The notes under the pieces were generated by a model. That model was not told the origin of the DNA and made no database searches. It worked only from the letters and a program-made list of their open reading frames with translations. The position numbers and the translations under genes were made by a program. From positions 682,001-746,000 of the forward strand of contig JAJTTP010000020.1 in assembly GCA_023313575.1 (NCBI GenBank): 64,000 nt of DNA. The letters run 5' to 3'. The stretch is from Eutypella sp. D-1 (taxonomy: Eukaryota; Ascomycota; Sordariomycetes; Xylariales; Diatrypaceae). Below, piece by piece: positions 21,603-33,793 of this stretch. Each line of letters begins with the position of its first letter. The first letter of the stretch is position 1.

Positions 21603-23763
21603 CTTTGCGATTTCACAACTCTTTCCCATCCGGGTATGGAAGGATCCGATGATATTTTCAACCGAGGTAGCGTGGCATGCCAAGTGTATCTAAAGAGATG
21701 GTTCCAAGGTTGCGATAGTGCAACTAATTACTTAGAATTACTTAGATTGGCGCACAACCATGCAGGCACGTTCTACACGGTATCTATGCAGTTATGAGTG
21801 AGGCACCTGACAGACGCCTCGTAGAGAAGATGATGAGGATGATGAGGTTGCTTATGCTGCCTTGTACCCGTCGAGATAGATGGTCGTTGCCGAGAAAAGT
21901 AGAAAAAGTGTGGAGAGAGAATGGGGCATTAAGTAGATACTGGCATTCCCCGGGGCTGGATGGGAGTCGGGACCCGTGGACCTTGGAGTCATGAGGCTCT
22001 TGAGTTCTTCAGTAGTGAGGGCGGGTCGAGATAGAAGAATCCAATTTCAAATGGGATGTAAGTACCTAGGTATGGATGTAAGTATGAACCTTACGAATCG
22101 TCAGGGATCAGTCCTGTGCCCGGGTTGTACATACCCAGGTTGGCAGATACGTAAGAAGCCTTACAACCTTATAACCCCAAGTGACGGAACTTTCAAGAAA
22201 AGAAGGGGAAGGGATTATTCGAACGGCCAGCGGGGATCTTTAATAGGAGGTTGTTAATAAAACCTTTATATTAGGAGTAATCAAAATTGGAAAGTAACTA
22301 ACGGTGAAGAGTTGAGATGAAATTTAATGTTAATAAGTAGGTTTGGGGAGGGAAGTGCCACCTGCAATGTTTGTTGAAACTATGGATGCCCCAGGACTTG
22401 AAATAAGAAAGTTGACAGGCATGTACCTCCACGCAGAGTACCTTCCCTATTTTATCTCTTTGAGTAGGTACATGCACAGTAGGTACCTGCCTGCACGTTC
22501 AGGTATACAAACACACTACGTCATTGATAACTCCTAGATGGTGTCTCGTGTGGTAAAATAGGCAGGAACGTTGTTGAGAAGTGGTAAGTGCCTTCCAGAG
22601 TCATAGAAGTCTACAACCAGAAGGGCCTTTCCAAGGTTCAAGAAGATGATTTGCTATAATCAGCCGTAGAGTCTGGAATTGCTCACTGTTTATCTACTCT
22701 ATATTTTTTAGCTGCGGAGGTAGGTAGGGACCTCCAGGTGGGATAACCTTTCAGTACATAGAATCAAAGCAAGCATGCATGGTTTGATATCTTCTGCGCC
22801 TGCCTACCTCACCTGCCGCCCACTTGCCTACCTACGCACAATGGCCACTCCAGCCTAAGCCCCATTAAGCTGTCTACCCTATGTAGGTCGGGTAGGTAGG
22901 AAGTAGTTAGGTAATCAAGAAGATGAGGAAACGGAGGCTATCTATCTATTGTCTCCAGTAGATTGCAATGATACTTATGCAAGATGACACTCATCATGAC
23001 AGGCGCAGAGTGGTAGCATATTTATTCATTCATCAATACCTAGATATCCCCGGGCCGTTCATCTGATTGTCGATATTGATTTCCATTTCCATTAGTTACG
23101 ATGGGATTCGATGACCGAGAAATATCTCCATATCGCCTTAGGTAGGGAGGTGCTGGACTGTCTGGTCTGACCATGAAGCCACCTTCGTATTTGACAAGTA
23201 CGGAGACCAAATACGTCAGGATACAACGACTGCCTGTCCGCCTTACTATTGTCTAGTTGGAGGCTTGACTGGTCCTTGCAAAGTAAACGCATGCCACCGA
23301 CAAAGGGGAGGAGAACTTATCTCTTCAAAAAGCTATAGTACCTCATCTTTGTGTAAACCGACCCGAGAAGCTTCTATGCAACATTAGCTTTGAATTCGAT
23401 GGAAGATTCAAATAAGTAGCAAGAGAATGAAATGCCCGACTCATCTATAATCCAACTTTGCCACCATTTACCAAAACGGCCTGTCCCTGATTAGGTCTTG
23501 TTGATCTATATCATCTGGGCTTCGTAGCATGAGTGGGACCGGCTCGACGATTATACAGGTCTATCACCCACGGCTATGAGCTCTGACCATACGGCTAACG
23601 CATTCAGGTCGATTTACCTCAATTGCGAAATCTCGATGGAAAGGGGGCCTAACTAAGGGTGGTGGCTATCATTGATGAGTAGCTGCCGTCGCCGTCATCG
23701 TCCTTAGAATTCATGGTCACCATCCGACTTTGAGGAGTCCCCGCATCCAACGATATGAAACGC

Positions 23764-23787
23764 TGCCACGCGTTTCCACGCGTGGCA
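23764..23787. repeat. Perfect 10-bp inverted repeat with a 4-nt loop
   Basis: The arms TGCCACGCGT and ACGCGTGGCA flank TTCC. Each arm carries an ACGCGT hexamer, the core of the MluI cell-cycle box known from yeasts. It lies in gene-free DNA, so regulatory use is only a possibility. Confidence 0.6.
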
Positions 23788-25406
23788 TCCATAAGTTAAG
23801 AACCCCTCAAGTGCATATATGGATTGGATAGCAGTCTAAAAGCTTGTCCCATTCTCAAACAGGTCCAAGTAAAGGAGTGCCCTTGTATGGATAAGCTACT
23901 ATATGGAAGGAAAGCTGCATATACCCTGTCTCATGCAACAGTGTCATGTATAGGACACCATGCGGATTCCTGGATTCCTTGCTTTGTGCCTAATAGGATT
24001 TGCAGAACAGGGCCTAATACTCGCCTCCCGATGACCATGTGCCTGGTAAACGTGTTCATCCGATACCCGGCGTTCTGGTTACATGCCTTCCACTGGATTT
24101 TAATCCCTCGTTGGGGACCTCCCAGTCATGAGCTTGTGTGTAAGAGAACATGGCAGCCAACACCAAATGTCAATCCGCCACAAAACAGCTGCGAAGAACA
24201 TATGTGCCGTTTGGTTATGCCTAATACTGGTTGTGACTACGAGGCCACTGGGCTCACGACTCGACAACAACACGGTTACAATACATTGCCCGATTGCACG
24301 CCTAGCAACATATAGGATGGTCGCGATTCCTTACCATATACAATGATATAGTATTGACGATATTATACTGCCCGGTTCGTTTTTCCTTCGTTGCCGTGTT
24401 TACCACCACGGAGGCAAGGTATGCTGACACGGTCTGCGGGGGCTGATTTCTGGTATCTGGATAGGCCCAGCAACGTCCCTGTTCTTATCTTGTGTAACTC
24501 CTTCATCACAAGCCTGCGGTGCAACTGGCGTATCAGACCAATTCGTTCATGCAAAGGACAAAGCTGTGGCGTCTCACGCCATAAGCCGGACTGACGATTC
24601 AAAACCGTTGAATTCCGATCGGAGGTTGTTTGCCTGCATGATTAATCTGAAGTAAACGCAAGATGTCCCAGTCTAACAATCTAGACAGGACGTCGAAGGT
24701 TGTGATAGAGTGACAGGGTGGGCCAGGAACGTCGGGCCCAAACCTAGCTTGCATTAGCTCTGGATCTTGACCCTCAAGATCGGCCCTGGTCCAGGCCCAC
24801 GAAGAAGAGAGCTAGAGCTGTAGAGCCTGCATTCGTAACTGACAGCCGCCCACCATTACAAGGCTCTAACATAGGCCAAAGAGACGAAACGAGACCTGCT
24901 TGCAACTGCAGCCACTGCGAGTTTCTATCGTCTTCCGAGACGAATGGTGGCTCTCTAACCAAAACCATGCGTTATCACTTTTATGGGGTGGTGTCAGGAT
25001 CGCCTAGCGACCGACGGATACTCCGGGCTAAATCTGTCATACTGCCCTGTACGGATCCAACTTAAGGCCAGAACAAGCCGGTGAAACGAATCTGCAATTC
25101 CTCGCTGCTGGAACAAACCCGCCAAGACCGGAGATCTCTCCTGTCATAAGTCGCGCTCGTTCCTGGATCTACTGGTGTACAGATCGCTCTGATCAATGGA
25201 GAAATGCATCCTGCGTGGACAAAACAGGGCACTTCTTTCGGCGGCACAAGCGCGCGACAAGGATTTTGATTGCTCCTGTGTGAGGTTGCATACACAGGCA
25301 GACACATGCATTCCTGCTATGTAGGCCGCTCGAACCCGCTAGACCAATGATCGCTAAGGCTTGCATTGCAATACTGTCTCTGAGAGGCAAGAGGGAGGGC
25401 AAGGGG

Positions 25407-25440
25407 GGTGATGAGAGAGAGAGGGAGAGAGAGAGTAGCA
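25407..25440. repeat. GA-rich simple repeat
   Basis: The plus strand here is a run of GAGA/GGGA units, an ordinary purine microsatellite in the large spacer upstream of the bZIP gene. Confidence 0.6.
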
Positions 25441-26373
25441 GTGAGACGCTATTAGATGCGACTTCCCATCAGCCCACTCCGGTGAACGTCTATGGTAGTG
25501 AGATGGTGGTGGCATGCTACGTGTATTTTTGTTGGGTTTTTCTTCGTAATTACCATATTTTCATGTGCAGAGCAGGGGCCTTTTATCGTATGTAGTAGAA
25601 CTTGTTGTTTGTGTAGTTCAAAGCGACCGGAAAAGACCGCCCATCGCCCAAGAGCCCCTCATTAATCCAGATCTACCTCACAGCGTCCATTACCCTCCCC
25701 CGGACTACCCGGCTAGTGTAAGTTGACACTACCACCGCTACCAACTCGAATCTTAAAGCCGTTAGAGCCGATACTACACTGCCAAGAGTCCAAACAACCC
25801 TCGAGGTTAGGTTGACGTTGTTCTGTTTCCTCTACCGCTAATCTGGTACTACCGGGGCCAATGACGGTAGCGAGCCTGATCGCATATGTATATATATTCA
25901 TCTGAGACCTGGTAGAAGCACGCTGCCGTGTACGAAAGAAGAAGTGGTGTGTGCTTGCCGCCTGATTTGCCGATCCGAGTCTTACATATTGAATCTGTTA
26001 GGCCAGCTGGCGAGGGTGTGTGGTGGCTCTCATTGGCACCGCGAGAGGAATAATAATACTACTCCCGTCCAATCTTCTCTCCTTCCACGCCTCTTCCATC
26101 CTTCGCTACCTACCTACTTACTCCCCTGCCTTTTTTTCTCCTTACCAAACCGCCCTATTACCACACCACCCGTCCTACGATCCGACTTACTACTTACTTG
26201 CCTTGCCGCCATCAAAAAGTTCGCTAGGAAAAGGATTTGACTAAAATAGATAGACCCACCAAACTTGCCGCTTGACTCTCCGAGTCCGACTACATACGTC
26301 CTTTGTCCGGTCAGCCGACTCACTGTTTCTACCTCGATCTTCCGGGGCCAAAGTCGCAACGATCTTCGCCGAT

Positions 26374-27572
26374 ATGGATTTCTCGCAGTCATATTACGGC
26401 TCAGCGCAACCATACCAGTTCATTGGTATCCCGCCCTTAACGCCATCACACTCGAATTCGGCACCTTCTGAAGAGTACAACAATCAATCGCCACCTGTTC
26501 GTCCCCCCTCAATCCATGATCGTCGCGAGTCATTACGGTGCATTGATAGAGTAAAGTACTGACGTCCAGACTTGCGATCTATAGGATGTCTACGAAGGAT
26601 TTCCCAATGACCAATTCCAGAGCTTCGATCAGTATGGACAATACAACCATCCCGCACAACAACATGCCTTCCAGGGACCTCCTGGTCCGCCCACACCGCC
26701 CACACAGCCCGTCCAAGGCCAGAGGCCACCACAGCTGAACGGATCTGCGAAGGGCCCCCAGCCCCCAGTTGACATGGCCTCCCTAACAAAGGCGGACCCC
26801 GACGGATCCCGGCAGACCGGCTCGAACTCGGACGATGAGGACATGACGCCCGCGCAGTCACGGAGGAAAGCACAGAACAGAGCCGCGTGAGTACCCACAG
26901 CCCTCGTACACTTGATCCAGGGCGGGGGGAGAGCCCTCCGGCATGTCGGGTTGCGTGGTGCGTGCGGTCCGGGGAGGGGCGTTGGCGCTAACCGAGTGAT
27001 GATGTCTCCACAGTCAGCGTGCGTTCCGGGAGCGCAAGGAACGGCACGTCAAGGATCTCGAGGCGAAGTTGGCCAGCCTCGAGGCGGCGCAGAGCCAGAC
27101 GACGAGCGAGAACGAGAAGCTGAAGCGCGACCTGCAGAAGATCAGCACGGAGAACGAGATCCTGCGGGCGACGTCGAGCATGCAGCAGGCGCACAACAAC
27201 GGCGGCAACGGGGGAGGCGCCGGTGGCGGCTCCTCGATGTCTCCGCCGGGCGGCGCGCCCACCACCACCGGCCCCATGGAGTACAACCCCACGGACTTCT
27301 ACTCGGACCTGCTGGCGAACCACGCGAACAAGACGCCGAGCCACCGGATCGTGGAGTCCGAGTCGGGCGAGCGCCTCCTAGCGGCCGGTGCTACGTGGGA
27401 GCTCATCATCAACCACGAGCTCTTCCGGCGCGGCATGGTCGACGTCGGCGACGTCAGTGAACGCCTCAAGAGCCAGGCCAAGTGCGACGGCCAGGGCCCC
27501 GTCTTCGAGGAGAGCGCCGTCCTCCGCGCCATTGAGCAGAGTGTTGCGAGCGGGAGCGATGAGCTGTTATGA
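26374..27572 (+). CDS. kapC: bZIP transcription factor, AP-1/Yap type, KapC-like
   Basis: This is a predicted nuclear DNA-binding regulator. Three exons are inferred (26374-26496, 26585-26886, 27014-27572), giving 327 residues. Intron 1 has a GTTCGT donor and a TACTGAC branch-like site. The N-terminus (MDFSQSYYGSAQPYQFIGIP) and PPLTPSHSNSAPSEE fit KapC-like proteins. The basic region RRKAQNRAAQRAFRERK (134-150) has the Yap-type NxxAQxxFR signature and is split by intron 2. A leucine zipper (LEAKLASLEAAQ ... LKRDLQKISTENEIL) follows. The C-terminal domain, from FYSDLLANHANKTPSHRIVE through ERLLAAGATWELIINHELF and DVGDVSERLKSQAKCDGQGP to SGSDELL, resembles the conserved end of KapC. It lacks the Cys-rich redox domains of Yap1 itself. 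Target genes cannot be inferred from the sequence. Confidence 0.88.
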
Positions 27573-29761
27573 GGCGTCGCCGCCACGCCGGGAAGAAGCG
27601 AGGGGCATTGAGTAGAGATCAAAGGGGAATACTGTCCTAACTCAGCTTTCTGCGGACCCCCACGCCCTTCAAAATTGCAGCTACGTGATGTATACGGCAA
27701 GTCACGATGATGCGAAGAAACGCCCGGGATCCCGCACATTAGGACCATGGAAGCGGAGAGATGTGCTCGATGGAGTCGGGTGTCGAATGGAGTAGGGGAG
27801 GGATACGCCGGAAATTTTACTTGTTTACAACGAACAAACTCAAGAAAGAAAAAAGAAGACAAGGCAAGAGAAAAGAAAAAGAACAGAAAAGCAAACGTCC
27901 CCTTTTCTTTGGTATCGGTATTGGTATTGGGTTTGGATTCCTTTTGGTCATTCTAGAAACATTTCAGGGAAACGCATCAACCTCGAGCTGAAAAAAAAAA
28001 AACCACTCCCGGGTTCCCCAAGGGAAAGTGTGTATATATCTATTTATTATATGCACACACGTATATGTGGTTTGGCTCGGAGGGAGGAAGTTTTGGGGTT
28101 TTTGTGGGTCGATTTTGGTCTTGTCTTGTCCTTTCTTTCTTTTCCTTTCTTTCTTGGAAGGTGGTATATGCTATTTGTTTCTCGTCGTCTTCTTCTTGTT
28201 GTTCTTCTCTCTTACTATCTAGGGTTTTCGAAACTTAAAGCTATACCTATACCTATATAACCATCTATACTAACCATCTAAGCTCTTTTTTTTTTTTGGC
28301 GAACTTGGGGCGAAGGGGCGGGGGTCTACGGGGGCTTGGGAGACTATATCGATTGGCCTATTTTCCTATCGCACGCTGCTGCTCTGAGGCTTGACTTATG
28401 CGTGTGTGTGTGTATAGGTGCGTGCATGAGCGATGGAAGGAAGGGGATGTAGGTGGCTTGGATATACCACTCGACTAAATAATCCGTTACACCCCTTCAC
28501 TACACTACGTAAAGTAGGTACCCATCTACGGCCGAGATGACTTGTCGTCTACGGGCTTCTCTAACTTGGAGCCGTTTTGCTTGGGATTGTGCGGTTGGCT
28601 ATATGTATTAGGTAGTGGGAGGGGAGAAGAACGAAGCAGAGCCGCCCTGGTTGAACCTCGGCTGGCCCGTCCGTCCTTCGAAGACGCTCGCTCTTCACTG
28701 GCGGCTCCCCCGGATACCAGCAGCATCGCGGCCTCTTCCGTCCCCGCTCTTCTTCGGATTCGGGGCAGCTTGCCACCCCGAGATCTACAACCCCCCCACC
28801 AGCAACGACAACCTGCATGGTCCGCTATGAGGTCCGGTGTATCTGGGACGTAAGGATTATATCCGATAACAGACGGAAGGGTCCGGGGGGGTTTTCTCTA
28901 CATACGCATCGTATCAGTGATATGTATACCATAGTCAGGTGTACTTTATGGGGTCGTGATGTGACAGTAGTTATGGGACTATCGAAAGTCACTTAAATGA
29001 GCTGGTCACGAAATAAAGCATCGAAAAAGGAGATAATATCGACATACTGAAAAGGGCAGGCAGGCGCTTAGACCACTTTTGTCACAGTGTGCCCGAGTTG
29101 CTTGCTTATGTCATAGCCAAGACAGAGTCCCTCTGTGGGGTAAGCGGGGGCCCCTTAAAATTCTTAGCGCGTTCACCCGGGCCACTTACGGTTAAGTACC
29201 GATACATGCGGGATTCTGGAAAATCCGGATTCTTCTTTTAAGGCTTTTTAGTAGGTATTTTTTCAATGTTACTAGGTGTTGATTTGTATTGGCTTGTTGG
29301 GTCCGGGGGGGTTTCAGTCCAGGAACGGAACAAATGTCCCTCTGGGTTTCCTTGAAAATTCCAATGTCACAAGCCAGACGGGACCAACAGACAACAGACC
29401 AGCAAGACCAGCCTGGTCAGGTGTGGACCGGACAGCTGTCATGACATAGTATACAATTTCGTCACCGCAAGCCACATTCAATCAATGTTAAATTCTAAAC
29501 AATCACAATATTCTGTGGTGGATTTCCTTGTGGTGTAGCTTTGTTGTTTCCCATTGTCTTGGCCCTCGATTCTAGGGCTTACGTTTTTTGTCCTCCTCCC
29601 CCCCTCCCCCTACTTATTCCTAAGTATTTTTATTTCTTTTACGAAGTAGTTTCAATACAGTAATAATATTTCAGCCGGTCCGGCTCCCTGATTAACCACC
29701 AAGACAATTAAGGATCTCGAGATAGCATCATCGAACTCAGCGAGACTGAAGATCTGACAAG
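27573..29761. other. Intergenic spacer, no confident gene
   Basis: This 2.2-kb stretch begins with the bZIP 3' region and ends with the EPT leader. Short overlapping frames around 28526-28853 occur on both strands, but none shows a domain or clear splice partners. There is a 10-T run near 28287 and a GT tract near 28400. I see no RNA gene or repeat. Confidence 0.5.
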
Positions 29762-31139
29762 ATGGTCTACGTACGGCAGGAATACCTGCCAAACCTCAAG
29801 CTTTACAAGTACTCCGGCGTCGACCACTCCTTAACGTCCAAGTACATATTGAAGCCTTTTTATAACAATGTCGTCATCAAGTGCTTTCCCATGTCTATGG
29901 CCCCTAACCTGATCACCCTGTCTGGTTTTATGTTTGTCATCATCAACTTCCTGACCCTGTTATGGTACAATCCGAACCTCGACCAGGACTGCCCCCGGTG
30001 GGTCTACTACAGCTGGGCTGCTGGTTTGTTCCTCTACCAGACTTTTGATGCCGTAGATGGCGCACAAGCGTATGTGTAACCCCCCGGTCTTTAGGTATAC
30101 TGCTCAATATCTAACTTGCATGCGATGCCTTCTATACAGACGCCGCACACGCCAGAGCGGTCCTCTTGGTGAGCTGTTCGACCATGGCGTTGATGCCCTC
30201 AACACCTCCCTCGGATGCCTCATCTTCGCTGGCTCCCAGAACATGGGTCAGAGCTGGTACACGGTTGCTACCCTCTTCGCCAGTATGTACTTGATCGCTG
30301 TTCAACGCAGACCTGACTAGCCAGACTGACCTGACCGCCTGCCAGCGCTCCTAACCTTCTACACCCAGACTTGGGAGGAATATCACACCAAGACCCTGAC
30401 ACTGGGCATTGTCAACGGTCCCGTCGAGGGCGTCTTGATTATTGTTTCTGTATATGCCCTGACGGGCTTCATGGGAGGCGGCTCCTTCTGGAAACAGGCC
30501 ATGCTCCCGACTGTTGGCGTGCCCCAGTCACTAGGCGTCCCCGAGTTCCTCTACAACCTCTCCTTCACCGAGTGGTACATGCTCCAGGGCTTCGTCATGC
30601 TCGTCTTCAACACCTTCGAGAGCGCTAAGACCGTGATCCAGGCGAGGCGAGCCGCTGGCGACCGGAGTCGCTACGCTCTGGTCGGCCTTGTTCCCTTCTT
30701 CATCACCTGGGCCTTCATCGTCGCCTACCTCTGGCTCCAACCCATCATCCTCACGGGTCACCTTGTGCCCTTCGCCGTGTTCGCCGGCATCGTCAACGCC
30801 TACAGCGTCGGCCAGATGATCACGGCGCACCTCGTGCGGCTTAAATTTCCCTACTGGAACGTCCTGGTCGTGCCGTTGTCGCTGGGCGTCATCGACTCGC
30901 TCGGCCCCGTGCTGCAGTCCCACCTGGGCTGGGCCTCGGGCTGGCCCAGCGCCCTCGGCGACGGCGTCTACCAGGTCGCCTTCATGTTCTCTATGCTCGG
31001 CATGGCCATCGGCGTCTATGGCTCCTTCGTTGTCGACGTCATCGTCACCATCTGCGACTACCTCGACATCTGGTGCCTGACCATCAAGCACCCCTACGTT
31101 CCCGAGGCCGAGGAGACCAGTGGGAAGAAGAAGAAATGA
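29762..31139 (+). CDS. Choline/ethanolamine phosphotransferase (CDP-alcohol phosphatidyltransferase)
   Basis: This enzyme transfers phosphocholine or phosphoethanolamine from the CDP-alcohol to diacylglycerol, the last step of the Kennedy pathway, in ER or Golgi membranes. Three exons (29762-30069, 30140-30282, 30346-31139) give 414 residues. The CDP-alcohol signature DGx2ARx8Gx3Dx3D is complete across the first splice junction, with Asp99-Gly100, Ala103-Arg104, Gly113, Asp117 and Asp121. The N-terminal motif LPNLKLYKYSGVDHSLTSKY is typical of yeast Ept1/Cpt1 proteins. Many hydrophobic segments follow (for example LITLSGFMFVIINFLTLLW and VGLVPFFITWAFIVAYLWL). The C-terminus is a Lys-rich tail. 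Sequence alone does not tell choline from ethanolamine preference, so I leave the symbol open (Ept1/Cpt1 type). Confidence 0.93.
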
Positions 31140-32133
31140 GCCGCGGGAAACAAGCCCCGCAAGTGTCTCTGAGCTGCATGCAATTCTTCCTATGCTATGC
31201 TTTGGCCCTAGGCGGAAATGAAGTAAGACCAGGCATGGTACCTGAGAGGCTATGTATGAGCATGCATGAGACAGCCTAATGCATCTTTGTCCGCTACAGA
31301 ACGCCACCGCTAGATGCGCTGACCGACGCCCCATGATGAATGTGCCCCAACGCCTAGAGAGGTGGCTACGAAGTTACTTTTTTCACGAGCAGGCGTTTCC
31401 GCGACGGGAGGCGCATTGATTAAGTCCTTAATTTACCTATATACGAGTCACGCTGGGTGCCACCAGCACGAACGAGGCAACGGAGGAATTATAGATGATG
31501 GATGGTCAGAGGGAATGATCGGGGAAATTCATGCCGTGCCAAGGCTACCTGTTTTGATACAGCTTTATTATACATATATATATATATATGCCTATTCGCT
31601 CAAGCTCAATAGATATATTTCATCCCTGGTAGGAAAACTGGAGTTTTCTTTCACTCCTTTTCTTGCCAATTCCTCATCACGCAACTTCGTAGTGAAAATG
31701 CTGAAGAATAATGTCGCCATGCAAATTACCTTGGCCATGGGAATCTTAAATCAAAAATACTATATATGTCGGGAGGACGGGTGGACGATTAATCTTGCGG
31801 AACTTCGAGTGTACAGTGAGTTGTAATCGGAAAAAGGCTACGCTACCAGTCAGATAGGGTAACTTTATAGTCGGTAGCTAAAATGCAGCACGTGACACCC
31901 GCAATTTAAGCCATAAAAATACCTAACCGAAATCCAAACTACCATCAAGCTTCAAGATTGACCCCCCTATTTTTTAAACACTCCTTTTGACATGCTCTCC
32001 AAAGAAATCTCCTAACCCCATTGAATTCCAACCCCCTTCGGCGTCCCACCAAAATTACGTCACGGTCACAGTCACAATCACAGCATACCCCTAGCTCCTG
32101 ACTCTTTAACCAATCAACCAACACCAACTTCAC
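31140..32133. other. Intergenic spacer between the phosphotransferase and tyw3
   Basis: This is about 1 kb of the downstream region of one gene and the upstream region of the next. A (TA)n tract lies near 31571-31590. A 154-codon frame at 31362-31826 begins with GTG and shows nothing recognisable, so I do not call it. Confidence 0.5.
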
Positions 32134-33427
32134 ATGGGACGAGCAGGAGAAGAGGCGTCCAGGAGGAGGCCCCTACCCGCGGGCTTCGCGCGCAAGAAAG
32201 ACCGCATCCTCCGGGACCTGGCGTCGCCGGAGGCGGATGCGTCGCCCAAGGGCAGCGTGGACGTCGGCGTGCGCGACCTCATCGCCGATCTGAATGCCGT
32301 CCCCGGCCTCGTGACGACTAGTAGCTGCGCTGGGAGGGTGTGTGTTTTTGTTGAGGGCTGTCGTAAGGGCGGGGGGAAGGGGGAGGGGAAGGGTGGTGGT
32401 GGTGAAAATCTTAGTTATGATGAATTAGGGGATGAGGATGCGGAGGTAAATGCGGACTTACGAGAAATGGGGGAAGACCAGGAGGAAGTGAGTGGAGCGG
32501 CAAAAGCTCAGTTTGAGGAGAAGCAGCAGCAGCAGCAGCAGAAGAAGGAGAAGAAGAAAACGCTAGCTGGGGTCGGCGGGAAGGGCGGAGGCGGCTCCTG
32601 GCTCTTCGTCTCCCACGACCCGGTGCCGCTGGACGGCAAAAGCGACGCGGACCTCGACGTCCTCCTCGGGCTCGGCGCTCAGGGCAGCATGCCGGGAAGC
32701 GACGACGATGCAGCTGGGTCCAGCAGGCTGGTCCATTTCAAGTTCGAGCCTATGGTGAGTTCATTTATTCCGCATGTCTTCCGAGGTTATCTGTCTATGT
32801 ACAAATCGCCCGCGGACAGCGCCTCCCCCCCAAAAGATTAATTACGTATGCTCATCACATCCCCAACAGATCCTCCACGTCCTCGCCGCGTCGCCGGAGC
32901 ACGCGCAGCTCCTACTCCGCTGCGGTCTGCAGGCCGGGTTCCGGGAGAGCGGGGCGATCAACGTGGCCTCCACGGGCGGTGCCGTGGGGGAACCGGCGAC
33001 GCCGATGGTGGCGATCCGGACGGCGGGGCTCGCGCTCGAGTCGCTTATCGGGTTTGGGTCCAGCACGCACAACGACGACGACGACGACGAGGGTGGTGTC
33101 GTGGTGGTACACCGCACGGTCCCGGCCGCCCACCTCCGCACCCTGCTCCGCGTCGCCAATGAGAGGTTCGTCGCTAATGCGGAGAGGATCGCGCGGTTTC
33201 GGGCCCTGCTGTTGTCGTCGTCGTCGGAGGGGGTCAAGAAGCAGCGGGGCCCGGAGTGGGAGGACGCGGCGGTCCGGAGGGAGAGGTTGAGGGCTGAGGG
33301 CCTTAGGAGGAGGGAGGAGATTCGGAGGCAGCGCGGGGATGAGGAGGGGAGGGCGGTCGACGATGGTGATGGGGCTGGTGCCGGGTTGTTTGTAGATGAG
33401 TTAGCGCTGGATGCGAACGAGACGTGA
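32134..33427 (+). CDS. tyw3: tRNA wybutosine-synthesizing protein 3 (TYW3)
   Basis: TYW3 is the S-adenosylmethionine-dependent N4-methyltransferase of wybutosine synthesis at position 37 of tRNA-Phe. Two exons, 32134-32754 and 32870-33427, give 392 residues. The N-terminus (FARKKDRILRDLASPEADAS, PKGSVDVGVRDLI) and the motif SSCAGR (63-68) are characteristic. The motif WLFVSHDPVPLDGKSD and, after the intron, ILHVLAASPEHAQLLLRCGL followed by QAGFRESGAI complete the fold. Between SSCAGR and WLFVSHDPV there is an insertion of about 80 residues that is Gly/Lys-rich, then acidic, then contains a short Gln run and Lys-rich end. The C-terminal 90 residues are charged and probably helical. It is convergent with the MIC19-like gene. 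Confidence 0.9.
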
Positions 33428-33793
33428 GGAAATGAGAAAAGTTTCAAAAAGAGAGAAAAGCAACAACTTGGCAAACAGAAGCGTGATCATGCACTTCTTA
33501 AATGGTAGGTAAGAATTGTTATTTTCTCTATACTGCTGAGTAACCCCCCGTTTACTTTTCCCCTCCAAAAAGCTTTTGTTCTATGTCATCGTTGCACACA
33601 TGGTAATGGTAATGGTAGTAGTAGTATTACACAGGGATCCCACCACGCCCACGCCGTCTGAGAGCCGGGCTGACGACCCCTCCGTTTACCCCTTTTATAG
33701 TAGTCCGCGATGAACTATTTCTTCTTCTAAATGTGTCTTGAATGCAGCAGCGAGGTGCCACCATCGCTCATAGGGTGGGAAGGAATTTTTTTT
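33428..33793. other. Spacer between convergent tyw3 and MIC19-like genes
   Basis: These 366 bases hold the two 3' untranslated regions. There is a TGG/TAG-type short repeat near 33600-33625. No gene is seen. Confidence 0.6.

Larger units (their letters stand above)
21603..26373. other. Large gene-poor spacer (4.8 kb)
   Basis: I see no convincing gene in this stretch. Open frames are short and without homology-like composition; the longest is 163 codons at 23824-24315. It contains GGTAGGTA-type motifs (22715-22910), a 10-bp inverted repeat at 23764-23787 and a GA-rich tract at 25407-25440. The composition is not obviously AT-skewed, so it does not look like strongly RIP-mutated transposon DNA. 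The last ~350 bp upstream of the bZIP gene are C/T-rich and probably its leader. Confidence 0.5.

Noticed and set aside
23824..24315. A 163-codon frame in the large spacer
   Set aside because: It has no conserved-looking motif, a Cys/His/Pro composition typical of random frames and no splice partners. It is worth rechecking only if transcripts exist.
25320..25345. A sequence resembling a tRNA B box on the minus strand (GGGTTCGAGC)
   Set aside because: No matching A box, acceptor stem or cloverleaf can be drawn in the flanking 70 bases.
28526..28853. Overlapping frames on both strands upstream of the phosphotransferase gene
   Set aside because: They are short, mutually exclusive and without recognisable features. 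A small gene cannot be excluded but is not supported.
31362..31826. A 154-codon frame after the phosphotransferase gene
   Set aside because: It starts with GTG, covers a TA-repeat and resembles no family.
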